From: Pseudomonas mendocina
Lineage (GTDB): Bacteria > Pseudomonadota > Gammaproteobacteria > Pseudomonadales > Pseudomonadaceae
Assembly: GCA_037482215.1 (NCBI GenBank)
Contig: CP148074.1
Location: 1-64,000, forward strand
Reading direction: 5' to 3'
DNA: 64,000 nt
Of this stretch, positions 48,989 through 57,507 are shown in pieces. The notes beneath the pieces were generated by a model. That model saw only the letters and a list, made by a program, of their open reading frames with translations. It searched no databases and was not told where the DNA came from. Positions within the stretch are counted from its first letter, which is position 1; the number at the start of each line of letters is the position of its first letter. The position numbers and the translations under genes are program-made.

Positions 48989-50188
48989 ATGAGCAAGCCG
49001 TTAGAGGGGATTCGGGTCATTGACTTGACCCACATGCTGTCCGGTCCTTACGCCGGCATGATCCTGGCAGACCTCGGTGCTGAAACCATCAAGGTGGAGC
49101 CGCTGGCAGGTGAAGGGACTCGTGCCCTGTTGGCCAAAGACCCGAACAATTCTCTTAAGGGTATGGGCGCCTACTTCCTGACCCTTAATCGCAACAAGAA
49201 GAGCGTGTGCATTGATCTCAAGAGCGAGTCAGGCCTTGAGCTCTTCTATGATCTGGTGCGTAACGCAGATGTAGTGCTGGATAACTTCAGCGCTGGCGTT
49301 CCGGCGAAGTTGAAAATCGACTTCGAACACCTCAAAGCCATTAATCCGCGCATTATCACCTGCTCCGTGACCGGCTTTGGTCAGGATGGCCCGAACTTCC
49401 AGCGCCCGGCGTTTGATCAGGTGGTACAGGGCATCGGTGGTGGTATGTCGATCACCGGTGAAAGCGCCGATAAGCCAACCCGCGCCGGTATTCCAATTGG
49501 TGACCTGGGTGGCGGCATGTTTGCGGTGATGGGCATTCTTGCTGCACTGCAATCGCGTACCAGTAAAGGTCACGGTCAGCACGTTGATATCTCCATGCTG
49601 GATTGCCAGATCAGCATGCTCAACTACATGGCTACCATGTATTTCCTCAGTGGCCAGAACCCTACGCCACTGGGCAACGGCCACTTTGTTCACGTGCCGT
49701 ACAACACCTTTAAGACAAGTGATGGTTTCGTGATTGTCGCGGTTATTTTCGACAGTTTCTGGGACAACCTGATCAGCTTGTTTGATATCGAAGCGCTCAA
49801 GGACCCTAAGTTCAAGACGCAGCCTGAACGTCTCGCTAACAAAGCATTCATTGAAGGCATCCTCAACGATGTGTTCTCAACCCAGTCCACCGCGCATTGG
49901 GTTGAAAAGTTGAGTTCAGTGCGGGTGCCTTGTGCCCCGGTTAATAACTTCGAGCAGGCCCTGACTGATCCGCAGGTGCTGCATCGCAAGATGGTGGTTG
50001 AGCTTGAGCACCCAGAAGGTGGCAAGGTCAACGCACCGGGCAACCCAATCAAGCTCTCTGTGGATAACGAAGAGCTATACACCCCGCCGCCACTGCTGGG
50101 CCAGCACACCGACGAAGTTCTGAAGTCGCTGCTGGGTCTGGATGATTCGCGCATCGCTGAGCTGCGCACTGCAAAAGTGGTGGGCTGA
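48989..50188 (+). CDS. Class III (CaiB/formyl-CoA transferase family) CoA-transferase
   Basis: 399 residues. It begins MSKPLEGIRVIDLTHMLSGP YAGMILADLG, with ETIKVEP and LNRNKKSVCIDLK. The nucleophilic Asp is D172 in GIPIGDLGGGMFAVMG. The enzyme moves CoA from an acyl-CoA donor to a carboxylic acid through an aspartyl anhydride. With an HMG-CoA-lyase-family enzyme immediately downstream (3-base gap), the acceptor is plausibly a 3-hydroxy diacid such as (R)-citramalate or 3-hydroxy-3-methylglutarate. Succinyl-CoA as donor is likely but not shown. ATG at 48989; upstream frame to 48950 would start at the promoter and is rejected. First gene of operon D. Confidence 0.9.
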   Translation: MSKPLEGIRVIDLTHMLSGPYAGMILADLGAETIKVEPLAGEGTRALLAKDPNNSLKGMGAYFLTLNRNKKSVCIDLKSESGLELFYDLVRNADVVLDNFSAGVPAKLKIDFEHLKAINPRIITCSVTGFGQDGPNFQRPAFDQVVQGIGGGMSITGESADKPTRAGIPIGDLGGGMFAVMGILAALQSRTSKGHGQHVDISMLDCQISMLNYMATMYFLSGQNPTPLGNGHFVHVPYNTFKTSDGFVIVAVIFDSFWDNLISLFDIEALKDPKFKTQPERLANKAFIEGILNDVFSTQSTAHWVEKLSSVRVPCAPVNNFEQALTDPQVLHRKMVVELEHPEGGKVNAPGNPIKLSVDNEELYTPPPLLGQHTDEVLKSLLGLDDSRIAELRTAKVVG

Positions 50189-50191
50189 GTT

Positions 50192-51109
50192 ATGGTCGAG
50201 CGCGTAATCGTTAATGAAGTCGGGCCGCGTGACGGCCTGCAAAGCCAGGGTAAAACCCTGAGCGTGGCGCAGCGTCTGGAGATGATCCAGGTGCTGCTGG
50301 ACACCGGCATTCGCAGTGTTGAAGTGGGCAGCTTTGTATCGCCCAAGGCCGTTCCGCAAATGGCTGGCACGGATGAGCTGTTTGCTCAGCTGCCAATGGC
50401 AGATCAGGTTGCCTATTCAGCCCTGATCCCTAACGCCAAGGGTTACGAGCTGGCTAAGGCTGCTGGGGTTAAATCGGTCGCAGTGGTGCTCTCTGCCACT
50501 GAAACCATGAACCAGCGCAACATTCGCATGAGCCTCGATGAGACCACTGCGGTGTGCACAGAGCTGATGCAGCGCGCACGCGAAGATGGCCTTGAGGCCC
50601 GTGCCTATGTGGCGGTGGCGTTTGAGTGCCCATTCGAAGGTGTGACGCCTGCTGAGCGTGTTATCTCCCTCACTCAACGCATGTTCGATGCCGGTGCCGA
50701 CAAGGTGATCATTGCCGACACCATTGGTGCCGCTAACCCGCTGGCGGTACGCAAGGTACTGACGCCGTTGCAGGCGTTCAGCGAAGCCGGCCGCCTCTCC
50801 TGCCACTTCCACGATACCCGCGGTATGGCGTTAGCCAACGTGCTGGCTTCCTTGCAGGCCGGTGTGCGCGAGTTCGACAGCTCAATCGGTGGTTTGGGTG
50901 GTTGCCCATTCTCACCAGGAGCTACCGGTAATCTGGCCACCGAAGACCTCGTGCTGATGCTCAATGCAATGGGCTTTGAGACGGGGATCGACAGTCTGGC
51001 ACTGGTTGAAGCTGTTAAGCGTATTGAAGCGCTGACCGAGACAGCGCTGGGCGGGCATTCCTTCCGCTGGTTGCAGCGCCAGGTCGCTCAGGGGGTGAAA
51101 CATGCTTAA
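50192..51109 (+). CDS. HMG-CoA lyase-family acyl-CoA lyase
   Basis: 305 residues, TIM-barrel lyase. The N-terminal metal/substrate motif is VNEVGPRDGLQ, the metal His pair lies in CHFHDTRGMALAN, and the signature loop GGLGGCPFSPGATGNLATED carries the catalytic Cys. HMG-CoA lyases split HMG-CoA to acetoacetate and acetyl-CoA. As I recall, the R-citramalyl-CoA lyase of Chloroflexus belongs to the same family, giving pyruvate and acetyl-CoA. Pairing with a class III CoA-transferase and LeuCD favours the citramalyl alternative here. The residue after HDT is Arg rather than the Tyr of human HMG-CoA lyase, which may reflect specificity. Confidence 0.87.
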   Translation: MVERVIVNEVGPRDGLQSQGKTLSVAQRLEMIQVLLDTGIRSVEVGSFVSPKAVPQMAGTDELFAQLPMADQVAYSALIPNAKGYELAKAAGVKSVAVVLSATETMNQRNIRMSLDETTAVCTELMQRAREDGLEARAYVAVAFECPFEGVTPAERVISLTQRMFDAGADKVIIADTIGAANPLAVRKVLTPLQAFSEAGRLSCHFHDTRGMALANVLASLQAGVREFDSSIGGLGGCPFSPGATGNLATEDLVLMLNAMGFETGIDSLALVEAVKRIEALTETALGGHSFRWLQRQVAQGVKHA

Positions 51110-52088
51110 TACCTGTCTGAGTTGGGCGGGTCGTCTGTCACCGTGGGTGATTATCGGTGGCCTTTCCTACGCGGCACTGTTCGTGCAACCCACCGTCAAT
51201 CCACATCCGTTGAACCAGCCGCTGCTGGAAAACCGCGATGCCTTCTTTGATGCCGAAGTCTATGGCAAGCACATTTGGGCTGTCGGCCAGAATGGTGCCT
51301 TGCTGGAGTCGCTGGATGGCGGCGATAGCTGGAGCCGCGAAGAGGTTCCGGGCCGTGACAACCTGCAAGGCATTGCCGTTTCACCGGCAGGCAAGGTGGT
51401 TGTAGTCGGTAACCAAGGTCGCCTGTGGGTTAAACAGGACGACGGCAGCTGGAAAGAGCAGAAAGTACTTGGGGACGACACCGTTGCCAAACTGCTGGAT
51501 GTCACCTTTATCGACAATCACTTCTGGGTGGTCGGTGAGATCGGCAGCCTGCTGCGCGGCGATGCCGATGGCAACAACTGGGAGCTTTTGAGCATCGACG
51601 AAGACGTCACGCTCAACAGCATCCGTGCTGGCGCGAATGACGATCTGTGGATCGCTGCGGAATTTGGCCGCTTGCTGCATAGCGTTGATCACGGTCAGAC
51701 CTGGCAGGTTCAGGAACTGGGCAGTGAGAGCCTGCGCGCTATTCATTTCAACGGTCAGGTGGGCGTGGCTGTGGGTAACCGCGGTGGCTTCTATCTCAGC
51801 GAAGATGCGGGCCAAAACTGGCGCGAAGTCCCTGCGTTTACCGAAGAACACCTCTACGACGTGACCTTCAACGGGGGCCGCTGGATCGTCACTGGCGACC
51901 GCGGAGCCCTGTATCAGAGCCGCGATGCTGTTCCTGCTCAGGGCTGGCAACGCTGGACCCCTGCGGGGCTCGACAAGAGCTACCACAGCCGTTTGCTCAA
52001 TACCGACCGTGGCGTACTGCTGATTGGTAAGCAGGTTGGCCTGTTGAGCGCAGAAGACCTCCGGCTCTTGATCAAGGAGAACCAGTGA
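51102..52088 (+). CDS. YCF48/BNR-repeat beta-propeller protein
   Basis: 328 residues: an N-terminal membrane or signal segment (about 13-30), then repeated BNR/YCF48 units such as VGQNGALLESLDGGDSW, VGNQGRLWVKQDDGSW, VGEIGSLLRG and VGNRGGFYLSEDAGQNW forming a propeller. Proteins of this type are regularly encoded with an RND transporter and DUF1302/DUF1329 proteins in catabolic clusters for hydrophobic compounds. The molecular role is unknown, with assembly or stabilisation in the periplasm most likely. It overlaps the lyase stop by 8 bases and abuts the RND gene. Confidence 0.83.
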   Translation: MLNTCLSWAGRLSPWVIIGGLSYAALFVQPTVNPHPLNQPLLENRDAFFDAEVYGKHIWAVGQNGALLESLDGGDSWSREEVPGRDNLQGIAVSPAGKVVVVGNQGRLWVKQDDGSWKEQKVLGDDTVAKLLDVTFIDNHFWVVGEIGSLLRGDADGNNWELLSIDEDVTLNSIRAGANDDLWIAAEFGRLLHSVDHGQTWQVQELGSESLRAIHFNGQVGVAVGNRGGFYLSEDAGQNWREVPAFTEEHLYDVTFNGGRWIVTGDRGALYQSRDAVPAQGWQRWTPAGLDKSYHSRLLNTDRGVLLIGKQVGLLSAEDLRLLIKENQ

Positions 52089-54490
52089 TGACTGGCGTTA
52101 TCAATTACACCGCGCGCCTAGCCGCGTGGTCTATTCGCAACCGCATTGCGGTGTGTATCGCCATTGCGTTGGCGACCATCGCGTTTGCCGCGTCACTGAG
52201 CGGGCTGGATATCCGTACCCGCTTCAGCGACATGGTTCCGCACGATCACCCTTATGTGCAGGTGCACCAGAAATACCAAGACAGTTTCGCGGCCAGTAAC
52301 CGCGTAACCGTGCTGGTGAAGGCCAACGAAGGGGAAATCTTTAAGCCAGAAATTCTCGAAGAAATTCGGCGCATCACCTATGACCTGCAAAAGGTTGAGG
52401 GTGTTAACCCGATGCAGATCACTTCGCTGGCGTCGAAGAAGCTCAAGCGCGTTAACGCGTCCAGTGAAGGCATTGAAACCAAGCCAATGATGTGGCCGAA
52501 CGTGCCCACCACTGAGGCGGACATCAACGAGCTGCGTCAGGCCGTACTGAACAACCCGATGGTTTACGGCCTGTATGTGGACCGTGAGCTGAGCTCGGCG
52601 CTGATTCAGGTGGATTTCTACGATCACTTGGTCGACTACGGCAAAATTTTCCCGCAAATTCAGGCTCTGCTTGATGCATCGCCGGTTAAAGATCAGGTCA
52701 CCCTGCATCTGGTCGGTGAGCCGATTCTGTATGGCTGGGTTGCGCATTACCTGGAAGAAACCGTCAGCCTGTCCCTGCTGTCTCTGGGGGCCATGCTGTT
52801 GCTGTTGTTCGTCTTCAGCCGCACCTGGCGCGGAACCTTGCTGCCATTTTTGGCGGGCACAGTATCAGCGATCTGGGCGCTGGGTATCGGTAATCTGCTG
52901 GGCTACAACTTCGATCCGCTGGTGATCGTGGTGGCGTTCATCATCACTGCCCGTGCCTTGTCGCACTCGGTGCAGATGATTACCCGCTTTGATGACCTGG
53001 TGCTGGGTGATGGCCAGATTGATGCGCGCCGTGCTGCCGAACAGACAATGCGTGAACTGTGGCGCCCCAGCATGCTCGGTCTGTATGCCGACGCCGGTGC
53101 CATCCTCTGCGTGATTCTGACGCCGATCCCACTGCTGCAAAAAGTGGCCATCGTCGGCGCCATCTGGGTGATGACCATCACTGTTTCTGCAGTGTTCCTG
53201 ACCCCTGCTCTGCTGTCCTTCATCAAGCGTCCGCAAGGTTATGCCCATCCGTTCAACCTGGATGGCTTCATGCGCGTGATCCTGTCCGGTGCTAAGTGGG
53301 TGGTGCGTACCCGCGCCCGCTATGTCGTCGCGCCTCTGGTCATTGTTGTGGTATCGGGGCTGGTCTTTGAGGCCACTCGCCTGACCATTGGTGATGCCAG
53401 TGATGGTTCGCCGATTCTCTGGCAAGACTCCTCCTTCAACAAAGACAGTGCGCTGATCAACCGTCTCTACCCCGGTTCTGAGCAGATGTTCGTGGTGATC
53501 GAAGGCAAGGACAACGACACCCTCAAGAGCCCGGAAGTGCTCGACTGGATGATGCGTTTCTCGCGTTACATGGAGCGTCAGGAGGAGATTGGCGGCGCTA
53601 TTTCCATGGCCGACATCGTGGTCGACATCCGCCGTAACCTCTATGAAGGCAACCCGCGCTTCCGTGAGTTGGGTGGTAGTAAGGTCGAGAACGGCGAGCT
53701 GATCAGCTTCTACATGCAGGGTGCTGACCCAGGTGATCTGGCGCAGTTCACTGACGTTCACTTCAAAAACGGTGCAGTCACCCTGTTCTTCCGTGACCAC
53801 AAAGGCGACACCCTGCGTAAAGCGACTCACTACGCCAAACAGTTCATTGCCGAAAACCCGCTGGAAGGGGCTGAGGTGAAGCTGGTGGGTGGCGTGCTGG
53901 GCATCATCGCGGCGGTTAACGAAATCCTTCTGAGCGATCAGATTGAAGCCGTTGCCTTGGCCTTCCTGGTGGTCGTGGTCTGCTGTCTGGTGGTGTATCG
54001 CTCTTCGGTCAGCGGTGTGTTCTTCATCATCCCGGTGGCAATTTCCAACGTCGTGACCTTTGCCTTCATGGCTTGGCAGGACATCGGCATGAGCATCAGT
54101 ACCCTGCCGGTGGTGGCACTGGGTATTGGCCTGGGCGTGGACTACGCCTTCTACATTGTCGACTCAATCAAGGAATACCTGGAGAAACACCCGGAGGCTG
54201 ATCCGCTGGATGCAGTTCTGCAATCCCTGGGTTCGGCTGGCCGTGGCGTGTTGCTGACTGCCTTCACCCTGGCCGCTGGCGTTCTGTTCTGGTCGTTCTC
54301 CTCCCTCCGTTTTCAGGCAGAGATGGGCATGCTCATCGGGCTGTGGCTGATGGTTTCAGCGCTGACCTCTCTGTTTGTCATGCCTTCGCTGGCGCTTGTG
54401 TTCAAACCGAAGTTCATCTTCGAACACAGCCCATCGAAAGAGGCCCAGACCACCGGGCACGCTCTCCAACCTGAGCATAACTGGAGCTGA
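52088..54490 (+). CDS. RND/MMPL-family transporter
   Basis: 800 residues. Topology is one N-terminal helix, a large periplasmic loop (about 45-230), a bundle of helices, a second loop and a second bundle, the two-repeat RND plan. The second repeat starts near residue 405 (TRARYVVAPLVIVVVSGLVF). It ends GLWLMVSALTSLFVMPSLAL. It differs from tripartite drug pumps, and no membrane-fusion protein is encoded nearby. ATG at 52088 overlaps the upstream stop and has AGGAG 7 bases before. With YCF48, DUF1302 and DUF1329 it likely moves a lipophilic substrate across the envelope. Confidence 0.86.
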   Translation: MTGVINYTARLAAWSIRNRIAVCIAIALATIAFAASLSGLDIRTRFSDMVPHDHPYVQVHQKYQDSFAASNRVTVLVKANEGEIFKPEILEEIRRITYDLQKVEGVNPMQITSLASKKLKRVNASSEGIETKPMMWPNVPTTEADINELRQAVLNNPMVYGLYVDRELSSALIQVDFYDHLVDYGKIFPQIQALLDASPVKDQVTLHLVGEPILYGWVAHYLEETVSLSLLSLGAMLLLLFVFSRTWRGTLLPFLAGTVSAIWALGIGNLLGYNFDPLVIVVAFIITARALSHSVQMITRFDDLVLGDGQIDARRAAEQTMRELWRPSMLGLYADAGAILCVILTPIPLLQKVAIVGAIWVMTITVSAVFLTPALLSFIKRPQGYAHPFNLDGFMRVILSGAKWVVRTRARYVVAPLVIVVVSGLVFEATRLTIGDASDGSPILWQDSSFNKDSALINRLYPGSEQMFVVIEGKDNDTLKSPEVLDWMMRFSRYMERQEEIGGAISMADIVVDIRRNLYEGNPRFRELGGSKVENGELISFYMQGADPGDLAQFTDVHFKNGAVTLFFRDHKGDTLRKATHYAKQFIAENPLEGAEVKLVGGVLGIIAAVNEILLSDQIEAVALAFLVVVVCCLVVYRSSVSGVFFIIPVAISNVVTFAFMAWQDIGMSISTLPVVALGIGLGVDYAFYIVDSIKEYLEKHPEADPLDAVLQSLGSAGRGVLLTAFTLAAGVLFWSFSSLRFQAEMGMLIGLWLMVSALTSLFVMPSLALVFKPKFIFEHSPSKEAQTTGHALQPEHNWS

Positions 54491-54492
54491 TA

Positions 54493-56160
54493 ATGAAAAG
54501 AAAAACCAAGCTTTTAACTCCGTTGGCCTGTGCAGTCATGATGGCGGCGGGTGCACACACAACTGTGCATGCTGAAGATGGATTCTTCGACAATTGGGAA
54601 GTAAGTGGTTACGCACGTACCCACTTCTCCTGGAACCTTGAGAATCCTTACCTGATGGATGGGGAAGATCCGGACGGCCTGGTCGGGGCAGATCGTAAAG
54701 GTGATTACCGTTACGACATGTCCATGGCCCGTGCCACGCTGAAACTCAATCTGTTCAAAGAGTTCGGCGACTCCCAGTTCTACGTCTCAGGCCGGATTAA
54801 CCGTGAGCATGAAACCAACTACCTGAAAGACCTTCAGGAAGTGATGGATCAGAACGCGGCCTCCGACCTGTTCAGCGACCGTAAAAAGTCCGACGTCGAT
54901 CTGATGGACGATGTCTACAACAGTGAAGAGCTGCGTGAGCTGTGGTGGCAAACAAAGCTCACGCCGAGCACCATCCTGAAGGTGGGTAAACAGCAAGTGG
55001 TCTGGGGCGAGACCGACTTCTTCCAATCTCTGGATGTGATCCACGGCTACGATCAGCGTATCCGCTCGTTCCTTGAGCCGGAAAACGAAGACGTGCGTAA
55101 GCCGCTGTGGATGGTCAACCTGCAGCAGGAGTTCAATAACCTCGACGGCACCCTGCAGATGATCTTCATCCCAGGTCAGCTCAACAGTGGTTATGACCGC
55201 GGTAACTCTTTCGACGTAGATGGTGGTCGCTGGGCTAACAACCCGAACAAAGGGATCACCTTCCGTACTGCCACGTTCGGTGCTGACGTGCCGTACAACT
55301 TCGACCACGAAGACGCTGACATGGATGATCCATCCTATGGCCTGCGTTGGAAGTCGATGGCGGGTGAATGGGAATACTCCCTGGCGTGGTTCCATGGCCC
55401 GTCGGTGAACCCAGTGATCAACCCCAACCCGAACAACCCTCTGGGTGTGGGTGATGCTGCCAGTGGTGCGAAGTTTGACGGCGCATACGGTAATGACTAC
55501 GGCTCCGACCCAAACTCCACAGTGGGCGAGTTGATCTATCCATTTGTTGATGTGTTTGGTGTTTCCGCCAACCGTTACCTGGAGTCGATCGACGCGGTGT
55601 TCTCCACTGAGCTGTCGTACATCCCAGACTCGCCGTACAACTACGGCCTGCAAGCCGGTGAAGTGGGTGGTTGTGCATTCTTCCCTGGTTTCTGCGGCAT
55701 CAAAGAGAAGGATGTGGTCAAGACCATGCTGCGTCTTGATAAGCAACTGGCCCTGCAGAAGTTCCTCGGCACCAGCCGTCCGTCCTTCTTCTCGGTCCAG
55801 CTGTTTAACACCTGGATCACCGATTACGACCGTGACGATGAGTTGGTCAACAGTGCAGGTTTCACCGGCCGTACCAAAGAGTTCTCCACTATCGCCACCG
55901 CGATTCTGGCTATGAACTACGACAACGACCGCATCAACCCAAGCATTGCAGTGGGCACCGACATGACCTATGGCGGCAGCTTCCTGATTCCGGCCGTTGA
56001 GTTCGCCTACGGCGACAACTGGCGGATCCGTGCTGAGGCCGACATCTTCTTTGATGACGAAAGCCAAAAGCGCGCACTGCAAGGCTTCAACAACACCAAC
56101 CTGTTTGGTTACTTCAATGGCAACGACCAGCTGTCTTTGCGTGTAACTTACAACTTCTAA
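54493..56160 (+). CDS. DUF1302 outer-membrane beta-barrel protein
   Basis: 555 residues. Signal peptide MKRKTKLLTPLACAVMMAAG to VHA-ED. The mature sequence is a series of amphipathic strands with aromatic girdles, ending RVTYNF, the terminal Phe signature of outer-membrane barrels. An SGYARTHFSWNLENPY start, then KVGKQQVVWGETDFFQSLDV, is characteristic of DUF1302. It probably serves as a channel for a hydrophobic or bulky substrate. It starts 2 bases after the RND gene and is followed 18 bases later by DUF1329, its usual partner. Confidence 0.87.
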   Translation: MKRKTKLLTPLACAVMMAAGAHTTVHAEDGFFDNWEVSGYARTHFSWNLENPYLMDGEDPDGLVGADRKGDYRYDMSMARATLKLNLFKEFGDSQFYVSGRINREHETNYLKDLQEVMDQNAASDLFSDRKKSDVDLMDDVYNSEELRELWWQTKLTPSTILKVGKQQVVWGETDFFQSLDVIHGYDQRIRSFLEPENEDVRKPLWMVNLQQEFNNLDGTLQMIFIPGQLNSGYDRGNSFDVDGGRWANNPNKGITFRTATFGADVPYNFDHEDADMDDPSYGLRWKSMAGEWEYSLAWFHGPSVNPVINPNPNNPLGVGDAASGAKFDGAYGNDYGSDPNSTVGELIYPFVDVFGVSANRYLESIDAVFSTELSYIPDSPYNYGLQAGEVGGCAFFPGFCGIKEKDVVKTMLRLDKQLALQKFLGTSRPSFFSVQLFNTWITDYDRDDELVNSAGFTGRTKEFSTIATAILAMNYDNDRINPSIAVGTDMTYGGSFLIPAVEFAYGDNWRIRAEADIFFDDESQKRALQGFNNTNLFGYFNGNDQLSLRVTYNF

Positions 56161-56178
56161 GACCAGGAGATGACAACA

Positions 56179-57438
56179 ATGAAAATGCGTCTTAGCTGTC
56201 TGGCCAGTGCTCTGGCCCTGAGCCTGTCGGCCAGTTTCACTGCGTATGCGGCTGAGCTGACCCCTGGCAGCAAAATCAACGCAGCTAACCTCGACCAGCA
56301 CCTGGCTGATACCTTCGAAGGTACCGCCATCAAGGACCTGCTGACCGATCGTATGCAGCAGTTGATCCGCAACGAAGGCCTGCAAATCAACCTGAAAGCG
56401 TCTCAGCCTATTACCCTGGGTAAAGACTACATGGCGGCCACTCAGGCCAACGCTGGCAAAGCGGTATTCAACCCGGATACCCGTCAGGTGGATGGCTGGG
56501 TTGCGGGTATGCCGTTTCCGGACGTGAAAGCTGATGATCCCCACGCGGCCGAAAAGCTGATCTGGAACCACCACTACGCGCAGCCGAACAAGAACGTGAT
56601 GGACTATCCGAAGTTCGCGTACCTGTTCATCGACCCGAAATCCGGGCTGGAGCGTAAGCAGGAATGGCGCTTCCTGCGCTATCAAATGAAGGGTCGTCTG
56701 GGCGTGCAGAACCCGGTTGAAGGCGATGGCAGCATCTTCACCAAGACACTGCTGTACGCAACTTACCCGTCCGACATCCGAGGCCTGGGCCTGTTCACCA
56801 TTCGTTACGACTCGCCGAAGCTGGAAGACTCCTGGGCTTACGTGAAGTCGGTACGTCGTACTCGCCGCCTGTCCGGCGGTACCTGGATGGACCCGATTGG
56901 TGGTACCGATCAGCTGAGCGACGATATCGAGATCTTCAACGCTCACCCGAGCTGGTACCCGGAGTACAAACTGCTCGGCAAGCGCAAGCTGCTGGTGGTT
57001 GCAAACTCCACTCAGACTGCCTGGGACTCCAAAGCTAAAGGCAATGCTGAATTCCCGATCGTTGATCTGGATAACGGCCCGCACTGGAACCCGAATGATG
57101 GCTGGGAACCACGTGATGTCTGGGTAGTTGAGGCAGTTACTCCGCCAGAGCACCCATATGGCAAGAAGGTTATGTACATGGACACGCAGTTCCCGCGTTT
57201 CTATCAGGCTGAAACCTATGACCGTAAGGGTGAGTTCTGGAAGTGGATGAACTACCACCTCAAGACCATCACACTGCCTGATGGTGACACCGCGATTGCT
57301 TCGGCAGCGGGCTTCACCATCGACTATCAGCGCCGCCACGGCACTGTGTTCGTATTGGGCGATGGCACCACCATGAACACACCGGGCATTACCGCTGACG
57401 ATGTAAACCTGCGCGAGCTTGAAAAAGTAGCTCGTTAA
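56179..57438 (+). CDS. DUF1329 periplasmic lipoprotein-carrier-like protein
   Basis: About 419 residues. Signal peptide MKMRLSCLASALALSLSASFTAYA-AE. DUF1329 proteins have a LolB/LolA-like half-barrel thought to bind lipophilic ligands in the periplasm. Conserved stretches include WNHHYAQPNKNVMDYPKF, RRLSGGTWMDPIGGTDQLSD and QFPRFYQAETYDRKGEFWK. ATG at 56179 is preferred to ATG 56170 because AGGAG then lies 9 bases upstream. It would shuttle substrate between the DUF1302 barrel and the RND protein. Confidence 0.85.
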   Translation: MKMRLSCLASALALSLSASFTAYAAELTPGSKINAANLDQHLADTFEGTAIKDLLTDRMQQLIRNEGLQINLKASQPITLGKDYMAATQANAGKAVFNPDTRQVDGWVAGMPFPDVKADDPHAAEKLIWNHHYAQPNKNVMDYPKFAYLFIDPKSGLERKQEWRFLRYQMKGRLGVQNPVEGDGSIFTKTLLYATYPSDIRGLGLFTIRYDSPKLEDSWAYVKSVRRTRRLSGGTWMDPIGGTDQLSDDIEIFNAHPSWYPEYKLLGKRKLLVVANSTQTAWDSKAKGNAEFPIVDLDNGPHWNPNDGWEPRDVWVVEAVTPPEHPYGKKVMYMDTQFPRFYQAETYDRKGEFWKWMNYHLKTITLPDGDTAIASAAGFTIDYQRRHGTVFVLGDGTTMNTPGITADDVNLRELEKVAR

Positions 57439-57449
57439 GGCGCAAGACG

Positions 57450-57472
57450 CTGGGCTGCCTCAGGCAGCCCAG
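57450..57472 (+). other. Perfect intercistronic hairpin between DUF1329 and HyuA genes
   Basis: A 10-base stem (57450-57459 and 57463-57472) with a TCA loop and no T run. Probably an mRNA-stabilising or processing element that separates the envelope module from the enzyme module of operon D. Confidence 0.6.
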
Positions 57473-57507
57473 CCGATACAAATCTAAGAAGCGCTTGGAG
57501 AGGAACC

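Noticed and set aside
54787..57339. 850-codon open frame on the minus strand opposite the DUF1302/DUF1329 genes
   Set aside because: It is antisense to two well-supported genes with signal peptides and family motifs; its translation shows no domain and arises from the codon bias of the sense strand.
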